A stretch of 64,000 nt of DNA, taken from assembly GCF_017591435.1 (NCBI RefSeq), contig NC_059304.1, positions 27,589,902-27,653,901 on the forward strand, given 5' to 3'. Source of the stretch: Portunus trituberculatus. Taxonomy: Eukaryota > Arthropoda > Malacostraca > Decapoda > Portunidae. The translations under genes and the position numbers were made by a program. Positions 1-10,012 of the stretch are shown piece by piece; the first letter of the stretch is position 1, and each line of letters starts with the position of its first letter. The notes under the pieces are model-generated. The model did not search any database, was not told the DNA's origin, and worked only from the letters and a program-made list of their open reading frames with translations.

Positions 1-1568
1 GTTTCAAGTAACGGTGGAGGAGATCAAGAACATGATGGGGAGTTTAGAAGTGAGAAAAGCTGTGGGACCTGATGGGGTATCAGGATGGATTTTAAGAGAA
101 TGCAGGAGCAATTGGCAGAAAAAGTTTGTGAAGTAATTGATGCCTCATTAAGGGAAGGCGTAGTGCCCCAAGACTGGAAAAGAGCTAACATTGTCCCAAT
201 CTATAAATCAGGTAACAAGAGAGACCCATTGAACTATAGACCAGTGTCACTTACAAGTGTGGTAGCTAAGATGTGTGAGAGGGTGGTGAAGAATAGATGG
301 ACAGACTTCTTGGAGAAAAATGACATACTTTGTGAGTGTCAATTTGGTTTTAGAAAAGGGCGTTCATGCACGACAAACCTGATATGTTACTATTCGAGGG
401 TGATAGATGTAATACAGGAAAGAGATGGTTGGGCTGATGGAATATATCTGGATTTAAAAAAGGCCTTTGATAAGGTACCACACCAGAGACTGATCTGGAA
501 ACTTGAAATGGTAGGAGGAGTGCATGGCAGTTTACTAAAATGGATGGAAGACTTTTGGTAGGAAGAGAAATGAGAACAATAATTAAGGACAGACCATCAG
601 AATGGGGATTGGTGGAGAGTGGAGTTCCACAGGGATCAGTGTTGGCACCAGTAATGTTCGCAGTCTACATAAATGACATGGTGGATGGGGTGTCCAGTTA
701 TGTGAGCCTATTTGCAGACGATGCAAAATTGTTACGAAAAGTGAGATGTGACAAAGATTGCGAACTACTCCAGGAAGACTTGGACAGAATATGGAAATGG
801 AGCTGTACATGGCAAATGGAGTTCAACACGACAAAATGCAAGAAAATAGAGTTTGGCAAGAGTGAAAGAAGAATCAGGAGTATGTACAAGATAGGAAATG
901 AAGACATAAAACCAGTCATGAAGAAAAAGACCTTGGGGTGACAATTACCAATGACCTATCGCCAGAGAGACATATAAACAAAATAATTGGAGAAGTATTG
1001 AACTTATTGAGGAACATAAGAGTGGCGTTCGTATATCTAGATGAAGAAATGATGAAGAAAATAATTACTGCAATGATAAGACCGAGGCTTGAATATGCAA
1101 CAATACAGTGGGCTCCGAACTTAAAGAAACACATAAGGAAACTAGAGAAAGTACAGAGGGCTGCAACGAAAATGGTGCCTGACTTAAGAGATTTGACTTA
1201 TGAAGACAGACTGAAAAGAATGCAACTTCCAACCCTGGAAAACAGAAGAGAAAGGGGAGACCTGATAGCAATATACAGAGTGATGATTGGCATGGAAAAA
1301 TGGATAGGGAAGATCTGTGTATGTGGAATGGAAGAATGTCGAGAGGGCATGGGAAAAACTAAAATGGCCACTTATAGGAGAGATGTGAAAAAATATAGCT
1401 TCCCTCATAGAAGGGTGGAAGCATGGAATAGTTTAGACGTGGAAGTGGTCAACGCAAGGAATATTCATGATTTTAAGAAAAAGCTGGACATTAATAGATA
1501 TGGAGACGGGACAACACGAGCATAGCTCTTTTCCCGTATGTTACAATTAGGTAAATACAATTAGGTAA

Positions 1569-1570
<2 letters not shown>
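1..1570 (+). mobile_element. LINE-B1 copy 1 (3' half, runs off the window edge)
   Basis: This is the RT and C-terminal part of a CR1-like LINE; its 5' part lies outside the window. It ends with the subfamily 3' tail, a TAGGTAAATAC-type motif repeated twice, directly followed by (AC)n. It is nearly identical to the copies ending near 4.74 and 7.90 kb. Differences are single bases, such as the codon near 737-741 where this copy differs from the other two. The start of a B1 copy can be seen at 27,422, so roughly 2.5 kb is missing here. Confidence 0.9.
85..1525 (+). pseudogene. LINE-B1 ORF2, reverse transcriptase and C-terminal region, frameshifted
   Basis: RNA-directed DNA polymerase of a non-LTR retrotransposon, used in target-primed reverse transcription. 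Three overlapping frames carry it: 85-561, 540-941 and 938-1525. Motifs in order are YRPVSLTSV, QFGFRKGRSC, YLDLKKAFDKVPH (catalytic Asp, block A), GVPQGSVLAP (block B), FADDAKLL (catalytic DD, block C), then a C-terminal RPRLEYATIQW and PTLENRRERGDL segment typical of CR1-like ORF2. One-base losses break the frame near 555 (a T run) and near 912-930 (an A run). The stop at 1523-1525 is conserved in other copies. The identity as a LINE RT is certain; calling it dead assumes that the homopolymer lengths are correct. Confidence 0.9.

Positions 1571-1600
<30 letters not shown>
1571..1600 (+). repeat. (AC)n microsatellite linking B1 copies 1 and 2
   Basis: Fifteen AC units follow directly after the LINE 3' tail motif. 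The next base begins inside the ORF1 of another B1 copy, so the microsatellite is both the tail of one copy and the 5' junction of the next. Confidence 0.95.
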
Positions 1601-1601
<1 letters not shown>

Positions 1602-1602
<1 letters not shown>

Positions 1603-1868
1603 GAATCAAACTTAAGTCACAAAAGGATGTAGATGAATTGGTGGAGAAGTCATGGAGGCTAGCCCAGCAGGAAACAACAAGGAAGATTTGGTTGAGAAGA
1701 GATCTCGGTGAAAAGGAAAGAGAAATGTTAAATGAGTTGAGAAAGGAGGCTTTGAAAAAAAATGAAGAGAGGACAGAAGAGGAGAAGAAAGAGTTTTTCT
1801 GGAGAATCTTGGATATGAGACTGAGGAAGTGGTTCATAACCCAGAAAAGTACAGTAAGAAAGGACTAA
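1602..1868 (+). pseudogene. LINE-B1 ORF1 C-terminal fragment (RRM-like end and basic tail)
   Basis: This encodes the last about 88 residues of the LINE-B ORF1 protein, an RNA-binding chaperone-type protein expected in the retrotransposition RNP. It reads RIKLKSQKDVDELVEKSW, then a basic and acidic helical stretch (EERTEEEKKEFFWRIL), and ends with a TAA before ORF2. The resemblance to the RRM plus C-terminal domain of L1-type ORF1 proteins is by pattern only. The N-terminal coiled coil is missing because the copy is truncated at the (AC)n junction. Confidence 0.75.
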
Positions 1869-1894
1869 AGAAACTTACGTATGAGCGGAATGTA

Positions 1895-4698
1895 ATGTAT
1901 TCCAACATAAATGGAGTGATATCGGGATTTTAGAACTCAACGATTACTTGAGGGACAAGAACCCAGATATTGTGGGTCTTACTGAAACAAAACTGAGAGA
2001 GGGAGAAGACCTGATGATGGTTGGAGAAGGAAATATAATGTTTGGAAAAGAAATAGAGTAGGTAAGATGGGAGGAGGAGTGATGTTGCTGGTTAAAAAGA
2101 TATAAAGGTGGATCAAGTGAAAGAAGGTATGGGAAAGGCAGAAGTGCTAAAGATCAGAGCAGAAACTAATGAAGGAAAAAGAGGCACTACATAGTGGTGT
2201 ACGTACCACCTAAGACAAATGCATGGTCAGTACAGGAATATGAAGAAATGATAAGTGATACAGGAACATGTCTGGAAGAAATGTTGGGTGGCTGTGAACG
2301 AACTATAATGATGGGAGATTTTAATTGTAAAGAGGTGTGTTGGGAGGACTGGTCAATGGAAGGATCAGAGACAACATGGGAAATACACTATTGACACTGG
2401 CAATGGAAAATGTGTTAACTCAGTGGGTCAAAGAAGATACTAGGTTTGGAGGAGAGGGAGCATCGTCAAGACTGGACTTGGTCTTTAGTACAGAGCCAAT
2501 GGTCATTGAGGAGATGAGGGTGGAGTGCCCTTTAGCAAAGAGTGATCATGCAGTTTTGGAGTTCAAGGTGATAGATGAAGAGAAATCTAGAAGAAATGAA
2601 GAATATAAAGTGGGAAGATGGAATTATGCCAAGACAGATTTTGGAAACCTAAAGAAATTCTTTCAAGAGACAAATTGGATGAAATTCAAGAGTGCTAAGG
2701 AGCAAATGAAAAGTGGAAGGAATTTATAAAAATATACAAAGAAGGTGAGAAAAATTTGTACCAATAAGACAACATAGAGAAGTTGGAAAGCAGGACTGGT
2801 TTAACGATAGATGTGAAAAGGCTAGAACAAGAAAAGAGGATGCATGGAAGAGGTGGAGAAGGAAAAGACGGATTAAGCAGTGGGAAAGTTACAAAAGAGC
2901 AAGAAATGAATATGTGTTGATTAGAAGAGAAGAAAGAAAGAAACAAGAAAAGGATATAATTGATAAATGTAAAGACCAACCAAGGCTTTTTACAGACATG
3001 TGAACAACAACATCAAAAATAGAGAAAGTATTGAAAGTTTAGAAGTAAATGGAGTATGCAGTGAAGATCCCAGGAAATGGCAGAGGCTATGAATGGATGC
3101 TTTCGGAAGGTATTCACAAAGGAGACTGCTTTTGACAAACCACTGGTAATGGAACAGAAAGGGATTATGAAGGAGTTTCAAGTAACTGTGGAGGAGATCA
3201 AGAACATGATGGGGAGTTTAGAAGTGAGAAAAGCTGTGGGACCTGATGGGGTATCAGGATGGATTTTAAGAGAATGCAGGAGCAATTGGCAGAAAAAGTT
3301 TGTGAAGTAATTGATGCCTCATTAAGGGAAGGTGTAGTGCCCCAAGACTGGAAAAGAGCTAACATTGTCCCAATCTATAAATCAGGTAACAAGAGAGACC
3401 CATTGAACTATAGACCAGTGTCACTTACAAGTGTGGTAGCTAAGATGTGTGAGAGGGTGGTGAAGAATAGATGGACAGACTTCTTGGAGAAAAATGACAT
3501 ACTTTGTGAGTGTCAATTTGGTTTTAGAAAAGGGCGTTCATGCACGACAAACCTGATATGTTACTATTCGAGGGTGATAGATGTAATACAGGAAAGAGAT
3601 GGTTGGGCTGATGGAATATATCTGGATTTAAAAAAGGCCTTTGATAAGGTACCACACCAGAGACTGATCTGGAAACTTGAAATGGTAGGAGGAGTGCATG
3701 GCAGTTTACTAAAATGGATGGAAGACTTTTGGTAGGAAGAGAAATGAGAACAATAATTAAGGACAGACCATCAGAATGGGGATTGGTGGAGAGTGGAGTT
3801 CCACAGGGATCAGTGTTGGCACCAGTAATGTTCGCAGTCTACATAAATGACATGGTGGATGGGGTGTCCAGTTATGTGAGCCTATTTGCAGACGATGCAA
3901 AATTGTTAAGAAAAGTGAGATGTGACAAAGATTGCGAACTACTCCAGGAAGACTTGGACAGAATATGGAAATGGAGCTGTACATGGCAAATGGAGTTCAA
4001 CACGACAAAATGCAAGAAAATAGAGTTTGGCAAGAGTGAAAGAAGAATCAGGAGTATGTACAAGATAGGAAATGAAGACATAAAACCAGTCATGAAGAAA
4101 AGACCTTGGGGTGACAATTACCAATGACCTATCGCCAGAGAGACATATAAACAAAATAATTGGAGAAGTATTGAACTTATTGAGGAACATAAGAGTGGCG
4201 TTCGTATATCTAGATGAAGAAATGATGAAGAAAATAATTACTGCAATGATAAGACCGAGGCTTGAATATGCAACAATACAGTGGGCTCCGAACTTAAAGA
4301 AACACATAAGGAAACTAGAGAAAGTACAGAGGGCTGCAACAAAATGGTGCCTGACTTAAGAGATTTGACTTATGAAGACAGACTGAAAAGAATGCAACTT
4401 CCAACCCTGGAAAACAGAAGAGAAAGGGGAGACCTGATAGCAATATACAGAGTGATGATTGGCATGGAAAAAATGGATAGGGAAGATCTGTGTATGTGGA
4501 ATGGAAGAATGTCGAGAGGGCATGGGAAAAACTAAAATGGCCACTTATAGGAGAGATGTGAAAAAATATAGCTTCCCTCATAGAAGGGTGGAAGCATGGA
4601 ATAGTTTAGACGTGGAAGTGGTCAACGCAAGGAATATTCATGATTTTAAGAAAAAGCTGGACATTAATAGATATGGAGACGGGACAACACGAGCATAG
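1895..4698 (+). pseudogene. LINE-B1 ORF2 (endonuclease plus reverse transcriptase), multiply frameshifted
   Basis: APE-type endonuclease first: MYSNINGVIS start, VYVPPKTNAW near 2,198, GDFNCKEVCW near 2,322, SRLDLVFS and KSDHAVLEF near 2,540. The linker carries the VRKAVGPDGVSGW segment near 3,230. RT follows with LDLKKAFDKVPH, GVPQGSVLAP and FADDAKLL, then the CR1-type C-terminus to 4,698. Frames break near 1,930, 2,090, 2,710, 3,280, 3,728, 4,100 and 4,340. Several of these are single-base losses in A, T or G runs, and the same breaks recur in other B1 copies. A complete ORF2 would be about 930 codons. Confidence 0.88.
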
Positions 4699-4743
4699 CT
4701 CTTTTCCCGTATGTTACAATTAGGTAAATACAATTAGGTAAAT

Positions 4744-4776
4744 ACACACAGACACACACACACACACACACACACA
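4744..4776 (+). repeat. (AC)n microsatellite linking B1 copies 2 and 3
   Basis: AC repeat with one G interruption (CACAGACACA) following the B1 tail. The next copy starts with the same AAGAATCAAAC bases as the copy at 1,601. Confidence 0.95.
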
Positions 4777-5043
4777 AGAATCAAACTTAAGTCACAAAAG
4801 GATGTAGATGAATTGGTGGAGAAGTCATGGAGGCTAGCCCAGCAGGAAACAACAAGGAAGATTTGGTTGAGAAGAGATCTCGGTGAAAAGGAAAGAGAAA
4901 TGTTAAATGAGTTGAGAAAGGAGGCTTTGAAAAAAAATGAAGAGAGGACAGAAGAGGAGAAGAAAGAGTTTTTCTGGAGAATCTTGGATATGAGACTGAG
5001 GAAGTGGTTCATAACCCAGAAAAGTACAGTAAGAAAGGACTAA
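4777..5043 (+). pseudogene. LINE-B1 ORF1 C-terminal fragment, copy 3
   Basis: Same 88-codon end of ORF1 as at 1,602-1,868, apparently without a frame break. It includes the RRM-like end and the KKEFFWRILDMRLRKWF segment before the TAA. It is a remnant made by the truncated copy; no start codon of its own is expected. Confidence 0.75.
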
Positions 5044-5069
5044 AGAAACTTACGTATGAGCGGAATGTA

Positions 5070-7866
5070 ATGTATTCCAACATAAATGGAGTGATATCGG
5101 GATTTTAGAACTCAACGATTACTTGAGGACAAGAACCCAGATATTGTGGGTCTTACTGAAACAAAACTGAGAGAGGAGAAGACCTGATGATGGTTGGAGA
5201 AGGAAATATAATGTTTGGAAAAGAAATAGAGTAGGTAAGATGGGAGGAGGAGTGATGTTGCTGGTTAAAAAGATATAAAGGTGGATCAAGTGAAAGAAGG
5301 TATGGGAAAGGCAGAAGTGCTAAAGATCAGAGCAGAAACTAATGAAGGAAAAAGAGGCACTACATAGTGGTGTACGTACCACCTAAGACAAATGCATGGT
5401 CAGTACAGGAATATGAAGAAATGATAAGTGATACAGGAACATGTCTGGAAGAAATGTTGGGTGGCTGTGAACGAACTATAATGATGGGAGATTTTAATTG
5501 TAAAGAGGTGTGTTGGGAGGACTGGTCAATGGAAGGATCAGAGACAACATGGGAAATACACTATTGACACTGGCAATGGAAAATGTGTTAACTCAGTGGG
5601 TCAAAGAAGATACTAGGTTTGGAGGAGAGGGAGCATCGTCAAGACTGGACTTGGTCTTTAGTACAGAGCCAATGGTCATTGAGGAGATGAGGGTGGAGTG
5701 CCCTTTAGCAAGAGTGATCATGCAGTTTTGGAGTTCAAGGTGATAGATGAAGAGAAATCTAGAAGAAATGAAGAATATAAAGTGGGAAGATGGAATTATG
5801 CCAAGACAGATTTTGGAAACCTAAAGAAATTCTTTCAAGAGACAAATTGGATGAAATTCAAGAGTGCTAAGGAGCAAATGAAAAGTGGAAGGAATTTATA
5901 AAAATATACAAAGAAGGTGAGAAAAAATTTGTACCAATAAGACAACATAGAAGTTGGAAAGCAGGACTGGTTTAACGATAGATGTGAAAAGGCTAGAACA
6001 AGAAAAGAGGATGCATGGAAGAGGTGGAGAAGGAAAAGACGGATTAAGCAGTGGGAAAGTTACAAAAGAGCAAGAAATGAATATGTGTTGATTAGAAGAG
6101 AAGAAAGAAGAAACAAGAAAAGGATATAATTGATAAATGTAAAGACCAACCAAGGCTTTTTTACAGACATGTGAACAACAACATCAAAAATAGAGAAAGT
6201 ATTGAAAGTTTAGAAGTAAATGGAGTATGCAGTGAAGATCCCAGGAAATGGCAGAGGCTATGAATGGATGCTTTGGAAGGTATTCACAAAGGAGACTGCT
6301 TTTGACAAACCACTGGTAATGGAACAGAAAGGGATTATGAAGGAGTTTCAAGTAACTGGAGGAGATCAAGAATATGATGGGGAGTTTAGAAGTGAGAAAA
6401 GCTGTGGGACCTGATGGGGTATCAGGATGGATTTTAAGAGAATGCAGGGAGCAACTGGCAGAAAAAGTTTGTGAAGTAATTGATGCCTCATTAAGGGAAG
6501 GTGTAGTGCCCCAAGACTGGAAAAGAGCTAACATTGTCCCAATCTATAAATCAGGTAACAAGAGAGACCCATTGAACTATAGACCAGTGTCACTTACAAG
6601 TGTGGTAGCTAAGATGTGTGAGAGGGTGGTGAAGAATAGATGGACAGACTTCTTGGAGAAAAATGACATACTTTGTGAGTGTCAATTTGGTTTTAGAAAA
6701 GGGCGTTCATGCACGACAAACCTGATATGTTACTATTCGAGGGTGATAGATGTAATACAGGAAAGAGATGGTTGGGCTGATGGAATATATCTGGATTTAA
6801 AAAAGGCCTTTGATAAGGTACCACACCGGAGACTGATCTGGAAACTTGAAATGGTAGGAGGAGTGCATGGCAGTTTACTAAAATGGATGGAAGACTTTTG
6901 GTAGGAAGAGAAATGAGAACAATAATTAAGGACAGACCATCAGAATGGGGCTTGGTGGAGAGTGGAGTTCCACAGGGATCAGTGTTGGCACCAGTAATGT
7001 TTATGGTCTACATAAATGACATGGTGGATGGGGTGTCCAGTTATGTGAGCCTATTTGCAGACGATGCAAAATTGTTAAGAAAAGTGAGATGTGACAAAGA
7101 TTGCGAACTACTCCAGGAAGACTTGGACAGAATATGGAAATGGAGCTGTACATGGCAAATGGAGTTCAACACGACAAAATGCAAGAAAATAGAGTTTGGC
7201 AAGAGTGAAAGAAGAATCAGGAGTATGTACAAGATAGGAAATGAAGACATAAAACCAGTCATGAAGAAAAAGACCTTGGGGTGACAATTACCAATGACCT
7301 ATCGCCAGAGAGACATATAAACAAAATAATTGAGAAGTATTGAACTTATTGAGGAACATAAGAGTGGCGTTCATATATTTAGATGAAGAAATGATGAAGA
7401 AAATAATTACTGCAATGATAAGACCGAGGCTTGAATATGCAACAATACAGTGGGCTCGAACTTAAAGAAACACATAAGGAAACTAGAGAAAGTACAGAGG
7501 GCTGCAACAAAATGGTGCCTGACTTAAGAGATTTGACTTATGAAGACAGACTGAAAAGAATGCAACTTCCGACCCTGGAAAACAGAAGAGAAAGGGAGAC
7601 CTGATAGCAATATACAGAGTGATGATTGGCATGGAAAAAATGGATAGGGAAGATCTGTGTATGTGGAATGAAAGAATGTCGAGAGGGCATGGGAAAAAAC
7701 TAAAATGGCCACTTATAGGAGAGATGTGAAAAAATATAGCTTCCCTCATAGAAGGGTGGAAGCATGGAATAGTTTAGACGTGGAAGTGGTCAACGCAAGG
7801 AATATTCATGATTTTAAGAAAAAGCTGGACATTAATAGATATGGAGACGGGACAACACGAGCATAG
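5070..7866 (+). pseudogene. LINE-B1 ORF2, copy 3, frameshifted
   Basis: Endonuclease blocks (VYVPPKTNAW, GDFNCKEVCW, KSDHAVLEF) lie at about 5,370-5,760. RT blocks at 6,374-7,284 are SLTSVVAKMCERV, FGFRKGRSC, LDLKKAFDKVPH, GVPQGSVLAPVMF and FADDAKLL. The RT stretch 6,374-6,904 is the longest uninterrupted B1 RT segment in this chain (176 codons). The break at 6,898 and the break in the A run near 7,262 are shared with the other B1 copies; those near 5,705, 7,330 and 7,455 are private. Confidence 0.88.
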
Positions 7867-7895
7867 CTCTTTTCCCGTATGTTACAATTAGGTAA

Positions 7896-7897
<2 letters not shown>

Positions 7898-7937
<40 letters not shown>
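7898..7937 (+). repeat. (AC)n microsatellite after B1 copy 3
   Basis: About 20 AC units directly after the LINE tail. It is followed by an endonuclease scrap from another LINE-B subfamily. Confidence 0.95.
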
Positions 7938-7938
<1 letters not shown>

Positions 7939-8032
7939 GTATGGAGAAATGATAGAAAAAATAAAGGTGGTGGTGGTATAATGGTTCTTACTAAGGAAGA
8001 TCTGATAGTGAAGGAGGTGAACTATAGTAAGT
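7938..8032 (+). pseudogene. LINE-B endonuclease scrap (sense)
   Basis: Thirty-one codons read KVWRNDRKNKGGGGIMVLTK and onward. They match the YNVWRRDRxGKGGGGVM segment of LINE-B endonucleases (compare 19,390-19,450). The fragment starts right after (AC)n and ends abruptly at an inverted ORF1 piece near 8,033, so a rearrangement joined EN sense to ORF1 antisense. Confidence 0.7.
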
Positions 8033-8660
8033 AAGTATAGTAAGTTCTGTCTATCCTCGTCATTCAGATGTTTTAGTAGGACTGACATTTGTCTTTTCCC
8101 TTCTTGGTGATATTTAACACTTGCAGTCCAAAAATAATTACACATAATTTCTCTTACTAAATGAGAAGTATCATTTTGCTTGTCATATTTTCATCTCTTT
8201 CAACTGTTCTTGAAATACTTCTTGAAATGATTCCTTGTCTTTCTTATGGATTCTCCATGCCTGACTTCTTTTTAATCATGTCTTGTACTCTTTCTTGGAC
8301 TTTGAACTAGATCTTTAGCAGAGAGTCCTTCTTCCATCAATTTCTTGAGTTCTATTTGGACTTTTAATTCTTCATTTTGGAAACAGACTCTTTTATCCTT
8401 TCTTTCAATTTCTGGAGATCCTGTTCTTCATTCTCTTTCATTCCATACTCTCCTTTATCAAATCTAAATGTTCGATAGTCAAAACTCTATCAAATAGTGA
8501 AGTTTGCGTGATCAAAGCCTTCAAATTCTCTTTCTCCCTCACCAACATTGTCATCATCAGCTTTCATTCTTTCCCTTGTCACATAAATGAAGATGGAATC
8601 TCTTTCTCACTCATTATTATTTAACACTGTATTCATGAAAAAATGAGTCCACACTTTTAG
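8033..8660 (-). pseudogene. Antisense LINE-B ORF1 fragment (RRM start, coiled coil, N-terminus)
   Basis: On the minus strand this reads from the N-terminal region near 8,610, through a Lys/Glu-rich coiled coil, to VLLKHLNDEDRQN near 8,070. That matches the DLLKNLNDEDRQN segment of the ORF1 at 8,953-9,983. The 5'-UTR bases AAAATGAGTCCACAC near 8,640 also match, in antisense, the 5' UTR of the downstream sense copy. It is full of stops and indels and looks older than its neighbours. It sits head-to-head with the B2 copy that follows. Confidence 0.7.
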
Positions 8661-8678
8661 GGATGTAAAAAACAAAGG

Positions 8679-8872
8679 TAGTGAAGATCAGCTGATTCTC
8701 GGGAGCGATGGTATTGCATGTTTAAGCGTCTGTGTGTGTGTGTGTGTGTGTGTAATCCTGTTTTGAGTCTTTCAACAAAGTATTGGTTCTCCTGTGATGC
8801 TGACACACACACACACAGAGACACAGTAGAGGAAGGGAGACTGACGAGTTGACAAGCAGCTGATCTTCACTA
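8679..8872. repeat. Inverted repeat at the head-to-head LINE junction
   Basis: A perfect 16-bp pair, TAGTGAAGATCAGCTG at 8,679-8,694 and its complement at 8,857-8,872, flanks about 160 bp. The spacer holds a (GT)n run (8,731-8,753) and a short (AC)n run (8,803-8,816), themselves complementary. The arms are probably the same part of the LINE 5' UTR in opposite orientations. The unit could extrude as a large hairpin. Confidence 0.75.
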
Positions 8873-8952
8873 CATATCGGTTGTACAGTTTTTACAGTGG
8901 CCTGGGCAGGTAGTGTGGTCTCATTTTTCTTCATGAAATCAATTATTAAGGA

Positions 8953-9983
8953 ATGATGAGCGAAAAAGAGATACCATCAAAATGCAGACGTGAGATTGGA
9001 GAAGGTAGGAAAGCTGATGATGACTATGCTGATATGGGTGAGCATGGATTCAAAGGTTTCGATACAACGACTACTTCCCTACTAAAAAGAGTGTCAAAAA
9101 TTGAATATAAACTAGATAAACTGATAAAGGAGAAGATGAAAATGAAAGTGAATGAAGAACAGGGTAAAGAGTTTATAAAACTGAGAGAAAGGATAAAAAA
9201 AGTGGAAGAAAACGAAGTTAAGCTAAGAGCGGAAAACGAAGAACTAAAAAAGGAAGTAGCTAACTACAAAAAGCAGATGGAAGAAGGACTCGATAAAGAA
9301 AAAGAGAAGCTGAAAGATCTAGTAAACAAGGAAGAGGAAAGAGTACAGAACGAGATTAAAAAAGAAGTACAAGCATGGAGAGTCCAAGATAAGAAAGATA
9401 AGGCTGATTTTCAGGAGGTGATTCAAGAACAACTTAAAGAAAAAGAAGAAAATATGACAAGCAAAATGATAGGAGTCCTCAAGACAAAAGAAAATTTAGT
9501 TAGAGAAATTGCAGAAAAAAGAAGAGTGTAGTCATATTTGGAATAAAAGAAAAAAATATAAAATATAGACCAAAAAGAGAAAAACAAGAAATGAAATCTG
9601 TCAAAGACCTACTGAAGAATCTAAATGATGAAGATAGGCAGAACTTGGAAGAGGAAGTAGAAGAAATAAACAGAATGGGACCATATCAAGAAGGAAAAAC
9701 GAGACCAATTAAAATACTACTAAAATCACAAACAGCAACAGAAGAAATATTATATAGAATAACAAAACTTAGAGAAACAGAAGGCTACAAGGATATCTAT
9801 ATAAAGAAAAATATAAATGAGGAAGAAAGGAAGAGATACAATGAACTGGCAGCAGCAGTAAGGGAAAAGAATAATGAAAGGTCAGAAGAGGAGAAGAAGA
9901 CATTTTATTGGAGAATTCTAGGAGACAGGATAAGGAAATGGTATATAAACGAGAAAGAAGAGAAAAAAGTGGAACAAGTTTAA
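8953..9983 (+). pseudogene. LINE-B2 ORF1 (coiled coil plus RRM-like protein), one frameshift
   Basis: Retrotransposon RNA-binding protein of about 340 residues in two frames, 8,953-9,531 and 9,591-9,983. The N-terminal 35 residues are polar. Residues about 35-190 form a strongly charged coiled coil (for example LRERIKKVEENEVKLRAENE). A VVIFGIKEK strand then starts the RRM-like domain, followed by RMGPYQEGKTRPIKILLKSQ and a basic helical end (RKWYINEKEEK). The break near 9,520 lies in an A run. The family role is assembly with LINE RNA and nucleic-acid chaperone activity; the RRM call comes from pattern, not from a structure search. The TAA is 29 nt before the first ORF2 ATG. Confidence 0.8.
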
Positions 9984-10012
9984 CTAAAAATGATAAAGGC
10001 AAAAGACTAAAA

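Larger units (their letters stand above)
1601..4743 (+). mobile_element. LINE-B1 copy 2, 5'-truncated within ORF1
   Basis: It starts inside the ORF1 RRM-like domain, at the point equivalent to about 28,309 in the full-length copy. It runs through EN, RT and the 3' tail. The next copy starts at exactly the same internal base after its own (AC)n. The 3,176-bp stretch is therefore better explained as a tandem duplication unit than as two independent truncated insertions. Confidence 0.9.
4777..7897 (+). mobile_element. LINE-B1 copy 3, 5'-truncated within ORF1
   Basis: Same layout as copy 2. It has a few subfamily-specific substitutions (for example VMFMVYIND instead of VMFAVYIND near 7,000) and more indels, such as a lost GTG near 6,355. 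Its C-terminal ORF2 is broken near 7,330, 7,455 and 7,595. Only one TAGGTAAATAC-type motif precedes (AC)n here, where copies 1 and 2 have two. Confidence 0.9.
1601..7937 (+). repeat. Two-unit tandem repeat of about 3.17 kb (LINE copy plus (AC)n)
   Basis: Units 1,601-4,776 and 4,777-7,937 have the same 5' junction inside ORF1, the same contents and the same 3' tail plus (AC)n. They differ by scattered substitutions and one-base indels. The partial copy before 1,570 could be a third unit cut by the window edge. Identical truncation points favour unequal exchange or template switching between (AC)n arrays over independent insertion. Confidence 0.75.

Noticed and set aside
85..561. Functional host reverse transcriptase or telomerase-like gene
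   Set aside because: Sequence, copy number, truncation pattern and neighbours show a LINE ORF2 fragment.
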